A DNA stretch of 64,000 nt. Source: Fusarium oxysporum f. sp. lycopersici 4287. Lineage: Eukaryota > Ascomycota > Sordariomycetes > Hypocreales > Nectriaceae. Every line of letters begins with the position of its first letter. Position 1 is the stretch's first letter. The notes below the pieces were generated by a model. It was not told where the DNA came from, did no database searches, and worked only from the letters and a program-made list of their open reading frames with translations. Shown piece by piece: positions 31,166 to 42,505 of this stretch. The DNA is taken from the NCBI RefSeq assembly GCF_000149955.1, contig NW_017264847.1:161647-225646 (forward strand), in the 5' to 3' direction. Both the position numbers and the translations under genes were made by a program.

Positions 31166-33687
31166 AGTAGCTGATAGGGCATGAAAAGAAATGGAAGTTG
31201 AGCCTTGTATAACACATCAACGTCCAAGAAGACGGCACGTGGCTTAAATACTTGTTGTTATGATGAATACGTCAGTTACATATGTACCTTAGCCAGACGA
31301 AAACTCCAAGAACCTGGCTTTTCCGAATTATAACATGCCCGTAGAGTCATATCATCTAATTTACCTCCAGTTAAACTTCGAGGATAGCACAACATTGTTG
31401 CCGCGCTGAGATCTTCATGTTGATTTAGATAAAGCGGGGAAGGATTAAGCTTAATTGAAAATGATCAGATCTGCAAAACAATGCGATCTTTATGGTGGAT
31501 AAATATTTTCCAGTGTTAAGCATGGTTATTTTGCTAGCAGTCGGATCGGAAAAGCAAAAGCGGAAAAGCTACAGGACTGGACTTATGCCTCGGCAGACTT
31601 TTGAGCGTTGATTCGCTATAAGGCGAGGGAGTTTAAGTAATCCTTGCATTTGCCGGCCATTTTTTTTTTAGCAACCTCATGTTGGCATTGTTCGTAAGTT
31701 GCAAAGGGCACGGACTAAGTGCCTAACTGGTCATGTTTGAACCTCAACCTGCTTAGTGGCTAGGCCACTCATCACTGAGCAACATGTCTACAGTTTGTAG
31801 CTGACAACTAAAAGCGGCCAGCTGTTCAGCTTGGACATTGCTCTTTCTCACAAGATTAACGCGTGCAGCGATGAATTGCATTTTAACAAAAGTACAACAT
31901 ACATTGTGTCACTGTCTTTCGGTGCTTGCTGCTTGGGTCTCTCTATGTTCCTGTATGTGTTGTTGGCATCTAGAGACTGAATTACTATGAATTGTGCACG
32001 ACTCATAAATTATGAGGCTCCTAGTTGACCCTACATTTTGATTGATGCCTCGTTCCATGCTGGTGAGCCACGCACTCAGAACCTCATAATGACGGTGGAA
32101 TTCTTAGCCAGGGGTTCAGAAAGCATAAGTCAGTGATAGCTATAGGTTCAAGGCCCGTGCAGTCACAGAACCTTAAGCTTTCACTACCATTGGCTAGAAA
32201 TATATAGCTGTTCACTCCCGTAATTCATGAGAGAAAAGTAAAGGGACAACTTTGACATATACCGAGCCCGCATATAGCCTTACAACCTTATTCATCTTTC
32301 GGTTTCGGTTCATGGCTGTGGGCCAACTCTTTGTGCACTAACTAGATAGATACATAGACAGGGTGTGCTTGAGACAGCCGATCGGCGAAAGCCGACATAG
32401 CGCATCCCGGGGATGGATACGGATTAACTGGAGCACCACGTATGTTAACAATATACCAAACTGGGGTGGTTTAAACCAGAAGTGTTATTCCTTTCTGGTA
32501 TTGTAGCATAGTTTTACTGATGCTGGATGAACTTTATGAACTTTATTTTTAATTACACACTGCTAGACGTTAACCTTGTATTTAGTATACTTTATTCTGG
32601 CAGATTCTTTGGTGATTCTAGATCTCTTGCCTTCAAGACGAAGCTAGCCACACCGTTGTAACCCGAACGTCGTGTCACTGCCGAGCAGCAAGCACTTTTG
32701 TACCTACATTGGATTAGTCTTCCCTGCTAGTTTCTGTTTCTAAGTCAGTTTTCTCCACTCCACCGTTCCGCTGACACAGCGTTTGGCTAAAATGAAACTT
32801 TAAACTAGGATAAGATTACGCAAGCGGGATCTGTCAACCTATTCCCTGTAGACGCCGGCACGTGGCCTGACCTAACGTACCTCCGGGGTTTTGATAATGT
32901 CCGGAGTCCAGAACCTGAGGACTGGCGCGAGCGTTGTTTGACGGGATTTGGAATTGAATTATGGGTCTTGGGTGTTTTGATGGTTAGTTCCAGTGTCGAG
33001 TTGAACGGTGAATAACGATACGAGAAGCCAAGCAGCAGATCCCAATCTATACGTTTACTTAAATGAGCCTCGCAATCGGGAGGCTTAGTTGCCTTACCGA
33101 TTCCAATTGACACCGGTTCAACAAACGTAATCAGGCGGCTGCCAAGCTGGTTTGTAAATCTCATATCCCGCGTTGTCAATGCTCGAGTTTTGCCGTAAAA
33201 CTGACTGGGTACTGACTCGCTGACAACCGCGCTCTAGCCAGTTTAGGCCTGCACCAGGAAGTAAAACACTGGTGTTCTTATTAACTTTTGAGGAACTTTT
33301 TAAATTATGCAACTATCGCAGATCAGTCAAGTCTCGTGTTCTATCAAGGTAGCCCCATTAATCAGTCTATATGCTCATCAGGGTTAATTTTAGTATGCAA
33401 ACCTTCTTTGAAGTTCCCTGTCTGACTCTACTATACGAGGATGTTATCGAGCATATGCTCACAGAGGTATGGAGACCTGACTCCGTATAGACCTTGCAAA
33501 ACGATGAGGCCTTGGCGCGCGGTGAGAGGGTTCTCGGTATCGAAAATGACTATAAAAGAGCCTGTCTTGTCTTTACCGTTGAAATCTTGATCCTGGGCAC
33601 ACTCATCTTCATACATTATATCACCTCACTTTCACATCAAACATTAACGCCAACTTGAACTCATCATAGTTTTCACTTCTACTCAAA
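31166..33687. other. Long gene-poor stretch (2.5 kb)
   Basis: No supported gene lies between the divergent GH105 and NPP1 genes. Sequence at 31,300-32,650 is AT-rich. A somewhat GC-richer patch near 32,640-33,260 carries a 124-codon minus-strand frame with no protein-like character. A TATAAAA element at 33551-33557 belongs to the NPP1 promoter. I find no clear repeat ends or RNA gene. Confidence 0.45.
33551..33557 (+). promoter_or_regulatory. TATA box of the NPP1-family gene
   Basis: TATAAAA lies 131 bp upstream of the NPP1 ATG (33688). A CT-rich leader (TCACTTTCACATC and similar) follows, a common layout for strongly expressed fungal secreted-protein genes. Confidence 0.5.
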
Positions 33688-34507
33688 ATGCATCCTCAGA
33701 CAATCTTCAACGCCCTCGTTGCTCTTGCTGCCACCGGAATGGCTGCTCCTTCCGAGGCCCTCAACAATCTCCACGCCCGCGCCGTAGTTAACCATGATTC
33801 CCTTAACCCTGTTAAAAAGACAATCGAAGGAGGTGCAATCGGTGCCGCCATCGACAGGTGGCAGCCTCTTCTCCACATTGCCGACGGTTGTCAGCCATAC
33901 ACTGCCGTTGACACGAACGGCAACGTTAGGTATGTGATCGAAGCATTGCTCAGATAAGATTTGTCTTATGGCTAACCTTGTTAATAGTGGTGGGCTCCAG
34001 GACAGCGGTAGTAAGACTGGCGGCTGTAAGGATACCAGTAAGGGTCAGACATATGCTCGTGCCGCCATGCATAACGGCAAGCTTGCCATTATGTACGCTT
34101 GGTACTGGCCCAAGGACCAGCCTGCTGATGGCAACCTTGTCAGCGGTCATCGCCACGACTGGGAAAACGTTGTTGTCTTCATAGATAACTATCAGTCTCC
34201 TGGGGCTACCCTCTACGCTGCTGCGGCATCTGGCCACGGTGACTACAAGAAGACCAAAAACCCTCAGCGAAGTGGCAATAATGTCATGGCTGAGTACTTC
34301 ACCAGCCTTGGCAAGAACCATGAACTGCAGTTCAAGACTAGTCCCGGACGTACTTATTGGATCTACGACTGGGCTGCTATGACTCCCGCTGCCCAGAAGG
34401 GTTTGATCACTGGCCCATCTGGTGATCCTAATAAGCCTTGGGGCAGTGCCAATGTCCCTTTCATCGACGCAAACTTCGGCAACAACCTCAACAAGGCCTG
34501 GTCCTGA
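33688..34507 (+). CDS. NPP1/NLP (necrosis- and ethylene-inducing peptide 1-like) protein, type 1
   Basis: Exon 1 (33688-33929) and exon 2 (33988-34507) are joined over a 58-nt intron (GTATGT...TTAATAG), giving 253 aa. The signal peptide ends near GMAAPS. The mature region carries the family heptapeptide GHRHDWE with the preceding AMHNGKLAIMYAWYWPKDQ block. Two Cys (DGCQPYTA and TGGCKD) are in the positions of type 1 NLPs. Family members are secreted and bind plant sphingolipids, and many provoke necrosis in dicots, though not all are cytolytic. Activity cannot be read from sequence alone. The gene appears intact. It is convergent with the large unknown gene at 34749-38051. Confidence 0.92.
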
Positions 34508-34748
34508 ATTGATCAAAATTAAATGAGCTTTTCTTGTTTTTCTCTTCTTCTTGTTAGGCTGGTTGTACGCAACATCTTCCATGTCAATTAGGTTTCCTTC
34601 TGTTTTAACCTTTCAAATGGGTAATCCATTATTTCAACATTTAGTTTAGTGCTAGTAATAAAACTTCGACTCGGACATCTATTGTGTACAGTAATGTATT
34701 GTCAGAATAGTGACACCATGCTCGGCTTGTACTGATCTCGATGTCGTG

Positions 34749-37700
34749 CTAAGATACATCGACTGTGTGTGCAGAGCCCCAGAACTCGAGACAAATGCCA
34801 GTTAGTTTACTCAAATCCAACCCATTATTCTCCCTTTCCTTCACTGTTAACATCCATGTAGCAAATGGGCCAATCGGCGCAACAGATAACTGTCGCTCTG
34901 TTCTTGCACTATCACGACCAGCACCTTCGCCGCCACTATCCAGGTTCTGCACAGTAATTGGATTTGTCTTCTGTGCAGCTGCCCATGAAGTCACATTCGT
35001 AGGGTCATACACAAATTTCAGGTGCGTGGCGCTATGCATGAAATTAAGCTTTGTTTCTCCATTATCCTTCACAATCGAATCGTCGCCGAGATGAGAGATT
35101 TCCAGAGACAGCCTACATTGTTGGGTGTCTTGATCAGGCTTGACAGTTGCGCCCAAAAGCCACACAAGGACTTGGTCAAGTCGAACATTGGCATATCCTG
35201 TGAATGGGTTGTAGTCAGAACTGTCAGATGCATCAGTTGACTGAGGTGTTGGTGCAGGCAGAGCGAACATAACTTGATATTCCTGCTCGTCTGTGCTGCT
35301 TGAGAGGTCTTTGACCTTGTAATCCCGGAGCTCAGAGACCTGGTCTTGACTGAGGAACCATGGTATACCACCGGCTGACTGGCCCGGAGGGCTACTTGGG
35401 TTAGGGAAGATGAGACCTGGGTTCTCAGAATAAGAAGATAGCCAAGAGGTGAAGCTGTTGCTCAGTCCTTCGACGTAAGATTTAATCTGCTCGACAGTAT
35501 TGCCGCTATCAAAGCCACCGCTTGGTAAAGGCGGGTCAACTTGAGCATTTGAGTCAAGCTTCCAAAATTGCATACTGCCCGCAGCCTCATATATAAGCTC
35601 ATACGCTGTCGCACACATGTCATTGAACGTTTTGAACTGGAATAGAAGAAGTGATCCGCGATGAGCATCTGACATAATCTTCTGGCTGGAAAGAACGCCA
35701 ATCTTGTGGGTGAAGTACTTCAGACTACGCAGTGCCTTGACGAGCATTATCGCTGTCGTATTATACTTAAGCACGGCAGCGTTGCGACGTTTAGCAAGAG
35801 ACGCGAACTGACGAAGAGTGCTATGAATGTCCTTCACCTTATTAGGGTCAAGGGCACTCGAGAATTTGTCAATCAAGTCGTTGAGTGTCTTCTCTGTAAT
35901 AAGAAGCTTCGCCGCTCCAGGATCGCTGACTGAGTATGTTCCGTCGGCTGTCAAGTTTACAGCTTCATTCAACTTTCCAAGGTCATCACCCGCAGAGGCG
36001 AACTGCTTCACGACGTATTGCTTGTTCACGTCAGTACCATCGTCAGCTTCGACAGCGGTGAATGAGTTGTAAAGCCCCGCGAATATCCCCATGCCTGCCA
36101 CCAACTCATCTGGAGTCTGTAGAAGTTGGGTGATACCGTTGATGATATCTGTGGGATTGAAGTTCCAAGAGCTGTTGATCTCGTCTACAAGTGTATCCAC
36201 TTGATCCTGAATACTAAGCCTCATAGCTTCGAGCGGGGGCGTGTACTGCTGGATTTGAGATTCCGCTGCTTTAAGTGGTCCAGTAGAACTAGCAGCCATT
36301 TGAATCTGTTTCTGCAGAGTATCGATTTGGGCTTGAGCGCTCACGATTGCTAGCTTCTTGTTGAACTCGGTGTCTTGCTGTGTGCCCTCCTGAGCAGCAA
36401 TACTGGTAGCCAGCGTAGCCATTTGCGGAAGTGATGACATGATCGCTGAGGAGTACTGCGTATATGGTAGCCGTGGTACCCAACGTGCCCCGGCATTCTT
36501 GTCGCCCCCGTGACCAAACATGTCTCTTCCATGAGAGATGTTGCTCAGGTAGAGGCCTGCCTGTGAACGAATGTGGGCCAGATCAGTAACAGGATCCAAA
36601 CAGAGCCGGTCTGCCTGCATCTGTGCGTAGGCTTTGGTCAAAGGTTGGAGATCCCGGCTGCCGATGTTGCTCTGCAGTAGTGGAACAAAAGAGAGGCGAT
36701 TGAAGATCCTTTCGTACAGCTTTTGAGCCTGGTCAAAGCGGCCAGGGCTTTCGTTTGCTGTATCGCAGCTTGCGGCAAGGTATATGCGATCGGCCATGCC
36801 GAGCAGCATCTGGCACTGATCTGGATGGACATAGGCTACGGGACTTGAGAGATCTGGCAAGTTCGGGCTTATGGCTTGAATGAAGGGGTCTGCATTTCGA
36901 CCAAACTCATCATTGCCATTCGTATCCAGTCCTTTGCCCCCGGAGCTTATGTAATAGCTATTGAATGTATCAACGAGAGTGTTGATAATATCTTTTAAGA
37001 AGCTCTCCTGAGCAGTGATGGCAACTGCGAACGGCGATGCAGAATCTTTCTGTTCTTTGGCGTCATCCGGACTTATTTGACTGAGGGTGGTCTGGAAGGC
37101 CAGCAGAGTGTTGTTGAGGTCATCCCATGAAAGATTTTGCACTTTGCTTCTGGAAACAGCTTTGGCCGCGTTGTCCAAGGCGCTCAACGAGCTGGAGTAG
37201 GATGTCAAGTCAAATCTGGATTCATCCGTCTGGGTAAGAGTGCCCTTAGATGCTTTGATAACCGATCCTAAGAGAGACTTTGTGTCTTTCGGCATTTCCT
37301 TGTGAAATAGGCTCTCTATATAGCCCAAACGGGATAAGAGATTATCTAACAATTTGCAATTGTTCTCGAATGTTGTCGCCTCCGTTTCAATTGTGCTGGC
37401 CTTGCCCTTGAGCTCCAAGTTCTTGGGTACTATTTTCGCCAGTTGCTGTGCTCGAGCACGGAATGGGATCGATGTGTCCGTGTATATCTTGTTCAACTTT
37501 CCCAGCATTGCGCTTTGAGTCGAAACATAACAGAACTGGACCTGTCCCCCATTCCCGCCTTTCACTCCTTTGGAACCACTACCAGGGCCGTAGTTGGCTC
37601 CAAAGCCATCACCACCGCTGGCGTCTAGCCAGAGGCCAGTCCCTTCGGAGTCTGTGGGCATGAGTTTGGCTGCATCGTATTCTTCGATAAAAATACTAAT

Positions 37701-38051
37701 ATTGCCACCATTTTGGCCGTTGTTATCAGCTGTCAAAGGCGCATTGGGCGCTGTGACTGGATCACCATTGCGTCCAACAGTCCTGATAGAGGCTGTGGAA
37801 AAATCACCAAAGTTAAGCGAACGGCAGAAGATGCCGACATTACAACCACTTGCCCAGGTTGCTTTGGGAGTCAGCTCAACGGTGTCAGCGTAGATAAGAA
37901 TCGTTGGTGGTGTTGCTGAGTTATCTGTGCCGACTAGCAATGAATCCCCAATCTTGAATGTTCCGGCTGAAAGGATCAGAAACGTGTTGTCAACCTGGCA
38001 TCGGATTGAGCCATCATTGGGTTGAAAGTTGGTGGCGAGAGAATCAATCAT
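34749..38051 (-). CDS. Large intronless protein of unknown family (1100 aa)
   Basis: A single uninterrupted frame of 1100 codons starts MIDSLATNFQ. The N-terminal ~180 residues look beta-rich, with a Gly-rich loop set at about 146-169 (GGDGFG...GGNGG). Residues about 200-850 are mostly helical with heptad-like stretches and one hydrophobic patch near residue 650 (AGMGIFAGLY). The last ~200 residues are again beta-rich, with PFTGYANVRLDQVLVWLLG and a terminal block FATWMLTV...LSKLTGICLEFWG. There is no signal peptide. I do not recognise the family. The last block faintly recalls the C-terminal, partner-binding region of bacterial Tc-type A subunits, but this is an impression only. It is divergent from another intronless unknown gene, 0.95 kb away. 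Confidence 0.8.
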   Translation of the reverse strand: MIDSLATNFQPNDGSIRCQVDNTFLILSAGTFKIGDSLLVGTDNSATPPTILIYADTVELTPKATWASGCNVGIFCRSLNFGDFSTASIRTVGRNGDPVTAPNAPLTADNNGQNGGNISIFIEEYDAAKLMPTDSEGTGLWLDASGGDGFGANYGPGSGSKGVKGGNGGQVQFCYVSTQSAMLGKLNKIYTDTSIPFRARAQQLAKIVPKNLELKGKASTIETEATTFENNCKLLDNLLSRLGYIESLFHKEMPKDTKSLLGSVIKASKGTLTQTDESRFDLTSYSSSLSALDNAAKAVSRSKVQNLSWDDLNNTLLAFQTTLSQISPDDAKEQKDSASPFAVAITAQESFLKDIINTLVDTFNSYYISSGGKGLDTNGNDEFGRNADPFIQAISPNLPDLSSPVAYVHPDQCQMLLGMADRIYLAASCDTANESPGRFDQAQKLYERIFNRLSFVPLLQSNIGSRDLQPLTKAYAQMQADRLCLDPVTDLAHIRSQAGLYLSNISHGRDMFGHGGDKNAGARWVPRLPYTQYSSAIMSSLPQMATLATSIAAQEGTQQDTEFNKKLAIVSAQAQIDTLQKQIQMAASSTGPLKAAESQIQQYTPPLEAMRLSIQDQVDTLVDEINSSWNFNPTDIINGITQLLQTPDELVAGMGIFAGLYNSFTAVEADDGTDVNKQYVVKQFASAGDDLGKLNEAVNLTADGTYSVSDPGAAKLLITEKTLNDLIDKFSSALDPNKVKDIHSTLRQFASLAKRRNAAVLKYNTTAIMLVKALRSLKYFTHKIGVLSSQKIMSDAHRGSLLLFQFKTFNDMCATAYELIYEAAGSMQFWKLDSNAQVDPPLPSGGFDSGNTVEQIKSYVEGLSNSFTSWLSSYSENPGLIFPNPSSPPGQSAGGIPWFLSQDQVSELRDYKVKDLSSSTDEQEYQVMFALPAPTPQSTDASDSSDYNPFTGYANVRLDQVLVWLLGATVKPDQDTQQCRLSLEISHLGDDSIVKDNGETKLNFMHSATHLKFVYDPTNVTSWAAAQKTNPITVQNLDSGGEGAGRDSARTERQLSVAPIGPFATWMLTVKERENNGLDLSKLTGICLEFWGSAHTVDVS

Positions 38052-39003
38052 TGTAGTAAAACTTCAAAAAGATTTTGCGGTACGTATTCCAAGTAGATAA
38101 CAGTGAGGAGTTCAAATTTGGCCGACAAGGAATTAAACACTTGCTGCCTTTTTGATCAACCCTAAGCCTCCACACTACGGTAGACTTCTCTAACATTGTT
38201 GAGTTGTCACATGCAGCAAGTTGAGACATAAACTGGTGGCGGCAAATTGGGTTGAACCTTTCGTTCCTAGCGGCGTTGATGCAGCGGTGATCCCGCCTTG
38301 GTCCGGAACTATTTGGCTTGTCTACTTGCTTGCTCATAAAGGGCTGAAGTGATTTAACCTGGAGGATCGTGGGTGCACATGATTGGTGAGATGACACATG
38401 TGAGATTTGTACAAGCCTTGTGATTTGTTCGCGGTTGATAAGCTTCCTTGCTCCGCCCTTATAGTTTGTGAATGTCTTCCTTTCCCAAGCTTAGCCTGGC
38501 GATCAGATAATCGGATCAGCTGTGGTGATAAGCAGAAATGAAAATCAATTCGGCGAGCTTAACCGCCATTTCGTACTGCAGCCAATGAATAACTATGGAG
38601 ACGTCCGCCCGGCCAAGCCACTGAAGCCGAGATCAATTGATCAGCATCGTTCTGGGCCTTGAATGGTCGGCCAGGAACGCTGCTGGCTCCAGACGATCTC
38701 GACCCAGCCTGCGTCAGGGCTTATACTATTGCCTTCTGGACTGCGTACCATCTCCCTTTTCAGACTTGTGCAGAGAAATATTTACAATGCTTGGTTAGGA
38801 TCTGTTGAGTGGCTGCAATAAGTGTCTTCACAAGATCTCACATTTTACTTTGAGGGGCTAAAGAGAATTGAGGCCCTGCCTTGATTAGCGTCCCCCTACA
38901 TCACGGAGTTTACCGTTTACCGGGGAGTCGAGGACAGAACCCAGGTCCATAAGAAGGGATTAATTGCAGAAATATTTCTTTGGCACCTCATTACCCTTAT
39001 TGA
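38052..39003. promoter_or_regulatory. Divergent spacer between the two large unknown genes
   Basis: This 952-bp spacer has no intron-bearing extension of either gene that I can support. A 117-codon minus-strand frame at 38044-38397 lies in a different frame and looks like 5' leader sequence. Joint regulation of the pair is possible but no distinctive motif was found. Confidence 0.4.
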
Positions 39004-40773
39004 ATGTCCATTTTACACCGCAATTCTAAGATGGCAGCATCTTCTGCTTCTAATAACGATCTACTGGCCAAGTTCCAGGCCGCTTATTGGGCTGCTCCTC
39101 AGAGTCCTTTTTCATTGGCATACTCTAAGGCTCTTTTATCCACAGATGCTTCTACTCGAGATACCCAAATCGACACAATTATGAAAGAATTTGGCTACGA
39201 TTCTCTGGCCGTGTCTCAGATTAATCGCATTACCAACACTGATAACCTGTCTCCACTACCCGCGGCTTCAGTGGTACCAAACAGCACTCCAGCCAAGTCA
39301 TCCAGCCCAATTCCAACTAGCCCACCTATCACTATGCCAGATACTACTGGTGCAAGTACTTATATCTTCCTCGCCTTTACCGGCTCATACAGGGTCACAT
39401 CAGATGGCTTCCCAGGTTCTACCAACGAAGTAATCGTTAGTACTGCCGGGACTCTAGACCTAGGCTCATCTCAGCTACCACTGAAGCCTAAGGTCCTGAT
39501 AGACGACCAGAACAAAAACTGGATTCAGTGGGATGTGACAACGGACTATGAATGGTACATAGTTACATTCTCTTCAACGGTTGACACTAAATTTGGCTCG
39601 ACTATTCGTGAGATGGATGGCTTTCACTGCGTTATCGACTCGGGAGGAAAGCAGACCAATACTCCAGTCTCAGCCCAATGCTCAACACTGAAGCCAAAGA
39701 TTGGTAATTCAACTTCTGAATTCATGGCCTTTCTCTCTCAGCCCTATACATGGGCTGGACTGTCGTTCGCAGGCGCAGTGATGTTATACCTCAACCGCTA
39801 CAAGCACAAAACGGAGAGCCACGAAGCTTCAGAGAAGGAGAAAGCTGTCTACCAGGAGCGTCTAGCAGTGATCAATGATATTGCGCGCAAGGGTGCTGAT
39901 ATCGCTGCAAAGGAAAGTATCTCGGAAGCTACTCCGGCTGAGCGGATGAAGTTGCATGACAGAATGAGGCAGAGTATCAAGAATATTGTCCAGGAGTTCT
40001 ATAAAAATCCCGCAAATAGAACAGCTGATGTCAACACCGCCGCGACAGCTCTATCAGAACAATGCAAGAAGGCAGCTGCAGATGCTCTAAGAGGATGGTC
40101 CAACGAAGTCGTTGTTGCTGGTAACCGCTCTGACCTAAGCAAGTACGTAACTTCTTACATGGACGAGCATGACCTGATGAACCCAGAAGATCGTGAGAAG
40201 ATATCTGCGATCTTTTTGGACGCCATAGACCATAGAGCCATGAAAGCATACAAAGGCGCTACCACGGCGAGCGGGTCACCTGAAGCTGCCTTTGACGCCG
40301 TGGCGGATAAGTATCTGAAGCTTTCACTCATAAACCATCAGCTCGAAGGTCTCGGATCAAAGCTTCAGACCAGTACTGGAAACATCGCAACTGCTGAGGC
40401 TGAATTGAACAGGGCAAGGCTGGACCTTCGGACAAAGCAGCAAAGAAGTCAAAATACGCGCACTACATGGCAAAATCTCGTTGATCAAGTCCGGGAAGCG
40501 ACTGCAAGAGAGCAACTCACTACGGAGCTTGAACAGCAAGAGAGGCGAGCGAGGGCAGCTTACAACAACGCCAAAGCCAGTGAGGACGAGGCACAGAAGC
40601 ACGTATTTACGCAGGAGAGGGCGCACAAGAAGGCGACGGACGATGAGACGAGATGGAAGGGTGAACAGGAAAAGGGTGAGGAGGAACGCAATAACTTGGA
40701 GGGGGAAACACAGAATACAGAGAACGGTGTTGTGAAGCATCTAGGTGGGGGAGAGGAGAGGGAGAGGGAGTAA
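39004..40773 (+). CDS. Unknown intronless protein with one hydrophobic segment and long coiled coil (589 aa)
   Basis: A single frame of 589 codons begins MSILHRNSKMAASS, and a second ATG at 39031 is possible. Residues 15-80 are helical. About 85-115 is a Pro/Ser/Thr linker. About 118-235 is a beta-rich domain (ASTYIFLAFTGSYRV, WIQWDVTTDYEWYIVTF). A hydrophobic stretch at about 248-263 (YTWAGLSFAGAVMLYL) could be a membrane helix or insertion segment. The rest is helical, with a strong charged coiled coil at about 445-580 ending in Glu/Arg repeats. There is no signal peptide. The family is unrecognised. The separation of beta domain, single hydrophobic segment and coiled coil, next to a similarly odd divergent partner, suggests the two proteins act together (inference). 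Confidence 0.78.
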   Translation: MSILHRNSKMAASSASNNDLLAKFQAAYWAAPQSPFSLAYSKALLSTDASTRDTQIDTIMKEFGYDSLAVSQINRITNTDNLSPLPAASVVPNSTPAKSSSPIPTSPPITMPDTTGASTYIFLAFTGSYRVTSDGFPGSTNEVIVSTAGTLDLGSSQLPLKPKVLIDDQNKNWIQWDVTTDYEWYIVTFSSTVDTKFGSTIREMDGFHCVIDSGGKQTNTPVSAQCSTLKPKIGNSTSEFMAFLSQPYTWAGLSFAGAVMLYLNRYKHKTESHEASEKEKAVYQERLAVINDIARKGADIAAKESISEATPAERMKLHDRMRQSIKNIVQEFYKNPANRTADVNTAATALSEQCKKAAADALRGWSNEVVVAGNRSDLSKYVTSYMDEHDLMNPEDREKISAIFLDAIDHRAMKAYKGATTASGSPEAAFDAVADKYLKLSLINHQLEGLGSKLQTSTGNIATAEAELNRARLDLRTKQQRSQNTRTTWQNLVDQVREATAREQLTTELEQQERRARAAYNNAKASEDEAQKHVFTQERAHKKATDDETRWKGEQEKGEEERNNLEGETQNTENGVVKHLGGGEERERE

Positions 40774-41488
40774 ACATTGCCTATAGCGACGACATTCTCG
40801 CCTGCCAAGATATAATTATTCAAATGCGATCTACTTGCTTCTCAACGACACATCAGCGAGCCCCATTTGAAATCGGTGAAAGTCGGGAAACAGCTTGGCC
40901 GTTTACAATGAGGCCACGGTTCTCTTAGTTTACTCCTCATTCGCGTTGTTGATAAAGGTACCAGCGAGTCGAAAATGTGGCTTGCACTAAACGTCATTGT
41001 AAGATAAACCCCTCAACGATAAACACAGAAGGATCTACATCGCGTCCTCTTAGTAACAGAAGCTTAGTAAACAGAATGCTGACAATGCAGCTACCAAGAT
41101 TGACCAAGAGCTCAAGAAAAAGCAAAAGCGCCTTTTCAATAAATGATCCTTGGATTATGCTGTCTCACCTCAATTTTCAGACCTGTTTTTGAGCCCCGCC
41201 AATCGTGTTTTGTTCTAGTGAAGCTAACTTAAATTTTAGCGCCTGAAAAAGACCCGAGTGGCCCCTGTCGCTCTGGAGACCCGAGAACCTTATCGTGTTG
41301 GTTCTTTCTCCTTGCATACACGATGACGAGCATTTGTTGTTGGGCCAATCTCAACAGATGCAGCTGCTCGGATGCGGAAATAGGTAGGTTATAATAACAG
41401 CTTTGAAGTAAGTTGATGCCGGTTTATTCGCGACCTCTCATCTTCTCTTATTACTTTATTTCTTGTATTCTTTTGGCGGATATTCACA
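40774..41488. other. Intergenic stretch, no gene seen
   Basis: This lies between the coiled-coil gene stop and the polysaccharide-deacetylase ATG. Short frames at 40977-41192 lack domains. I see nothing supported. Confidence 0.4.
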
Positions 41489-42409
41489 ATGCGCAGTCTT
41501 ATTATACTGGCTTCTTTATGCCATCTTACCTCCTCACTATCGATCCCCGTTTACCCGAAGAAGAGGGAGGTTTCAGCTGGGTTTGCTATTTATAGCTGCA
41601 CCCAACCAAACACCATTGCTCTCACCTTCGATGACGGCCCATTCGTGTACACAGATTCTGTACTCGATCAGCTTGCTTCAGCTGGAATGACGGCCACGTT
41701 CTTCCTCAATGGCTACAACATAGGGAATATTGTGGACTACCAATCCACTGTCAACAGAATGATCGAAGAAGGACACCAGGTTGCATCGCATACGTATGTA
41801 CAAAACATCGACCTCTTCAACTTGTAGTCACTGACATTATGCAGCTACGGCCATCCAGATCTCGCAGGCCTAGGTGATTTCGACGTTGAGCAGCAAATGT
41901 CGCTCCTGAGCAATGAGTTCATCAATATCATTGGCAAGTATCCTGTTTACATGCGTCCTCCCTATTTTAGCTTCAATGCCCGAACTCTTGGAGTTCTAGG
42001 TCAGTTGGGCTACAAGGTTATTATTGCTGATATCGACACCAACGATTGGCAGTACTCGTCGTTTGGCGGTGCCGAACCCTCTCTAGCTTCATACTACGCT
42101 GGGCTCAACGATGGTGGATCTATTGTTCTTATGCATGACGTTCATCAGAATACTGTTCAGAATATCCTTCCTCGAATTATTCAAGCAACTCTTCAAAGTG
42201 GAAAGAGAGGTAAGCTTTGCGTCTATTCTTCCAAGATGAGACTGACGAATTCTTATCTAGCTGTGACCGTGGGGGAATGTCTTGGAGATCCCGAGACAAA
42301 CTGGTACCGAGGTGGAGCAACCCAAACACCAGAATGGAATGGCACCGACACGCAGGTCGTCCCCGTCATCCAGACGCCTGCACCTGAGAGAGCGGTTTTA
42401 TGGGAATAA
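41489..42409 (+). CDS. Polysaccharide (chitin) deacetylase, CE4
   Basis: Three exons (41489-41793, 41845-42209, 42261-42409) give 272 aa. The signal peptide is MRSLIILASLCHLTSSLS. The CE4/NodB domain has motif 1 TFDDGP, motif 2 SHTYGHPD (completed by the first splice), motif 3 RPPYFSFN, and the motif 5 histidine in IVLMHDVHQNT. The metal-binding Asp-His-His set is therefore present. The enzyme would remove N-acetyl groups from chitin or chitin oligomers outside the cell or in the wall, which can hide fungal chitin from plant chitinases. There is no chitin-binding module. The C-terminal tail after exon 3 (GECLGDPETNWYRGG) is typical of fungal chitin deacetylases. Confidence 0.92.
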
Positions 42410-42505
42410 TTGTATTTCAGGTCTTTGGGGGAAGTTATAATATGGTTATAATAAAAAGATGCGAGTCGCGACAATCACTTCAATTTAAATCTTATCTCCT
42501 TTCAC

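Noticed and set aside
32145..32165. GGTTCAAGGCC, similar to a tRNA B box
   Set aside because: No pairing T-arm, acceptor stem or matching A box at the right distance.
32805..33179. 124-codon minus-strand frame in the 2.5-kb gene-poor stretch
   Set aside because: Composition is not protein-like, with no domain, no signal peptide and no plausible splice partners.
38044..38397. 117-codon minus-strand frame upstream of the 1100-aa gene
   Set aside because: Lies in a different frame, cannot be spliced convincingly into the large gene and looks like leader sequence.
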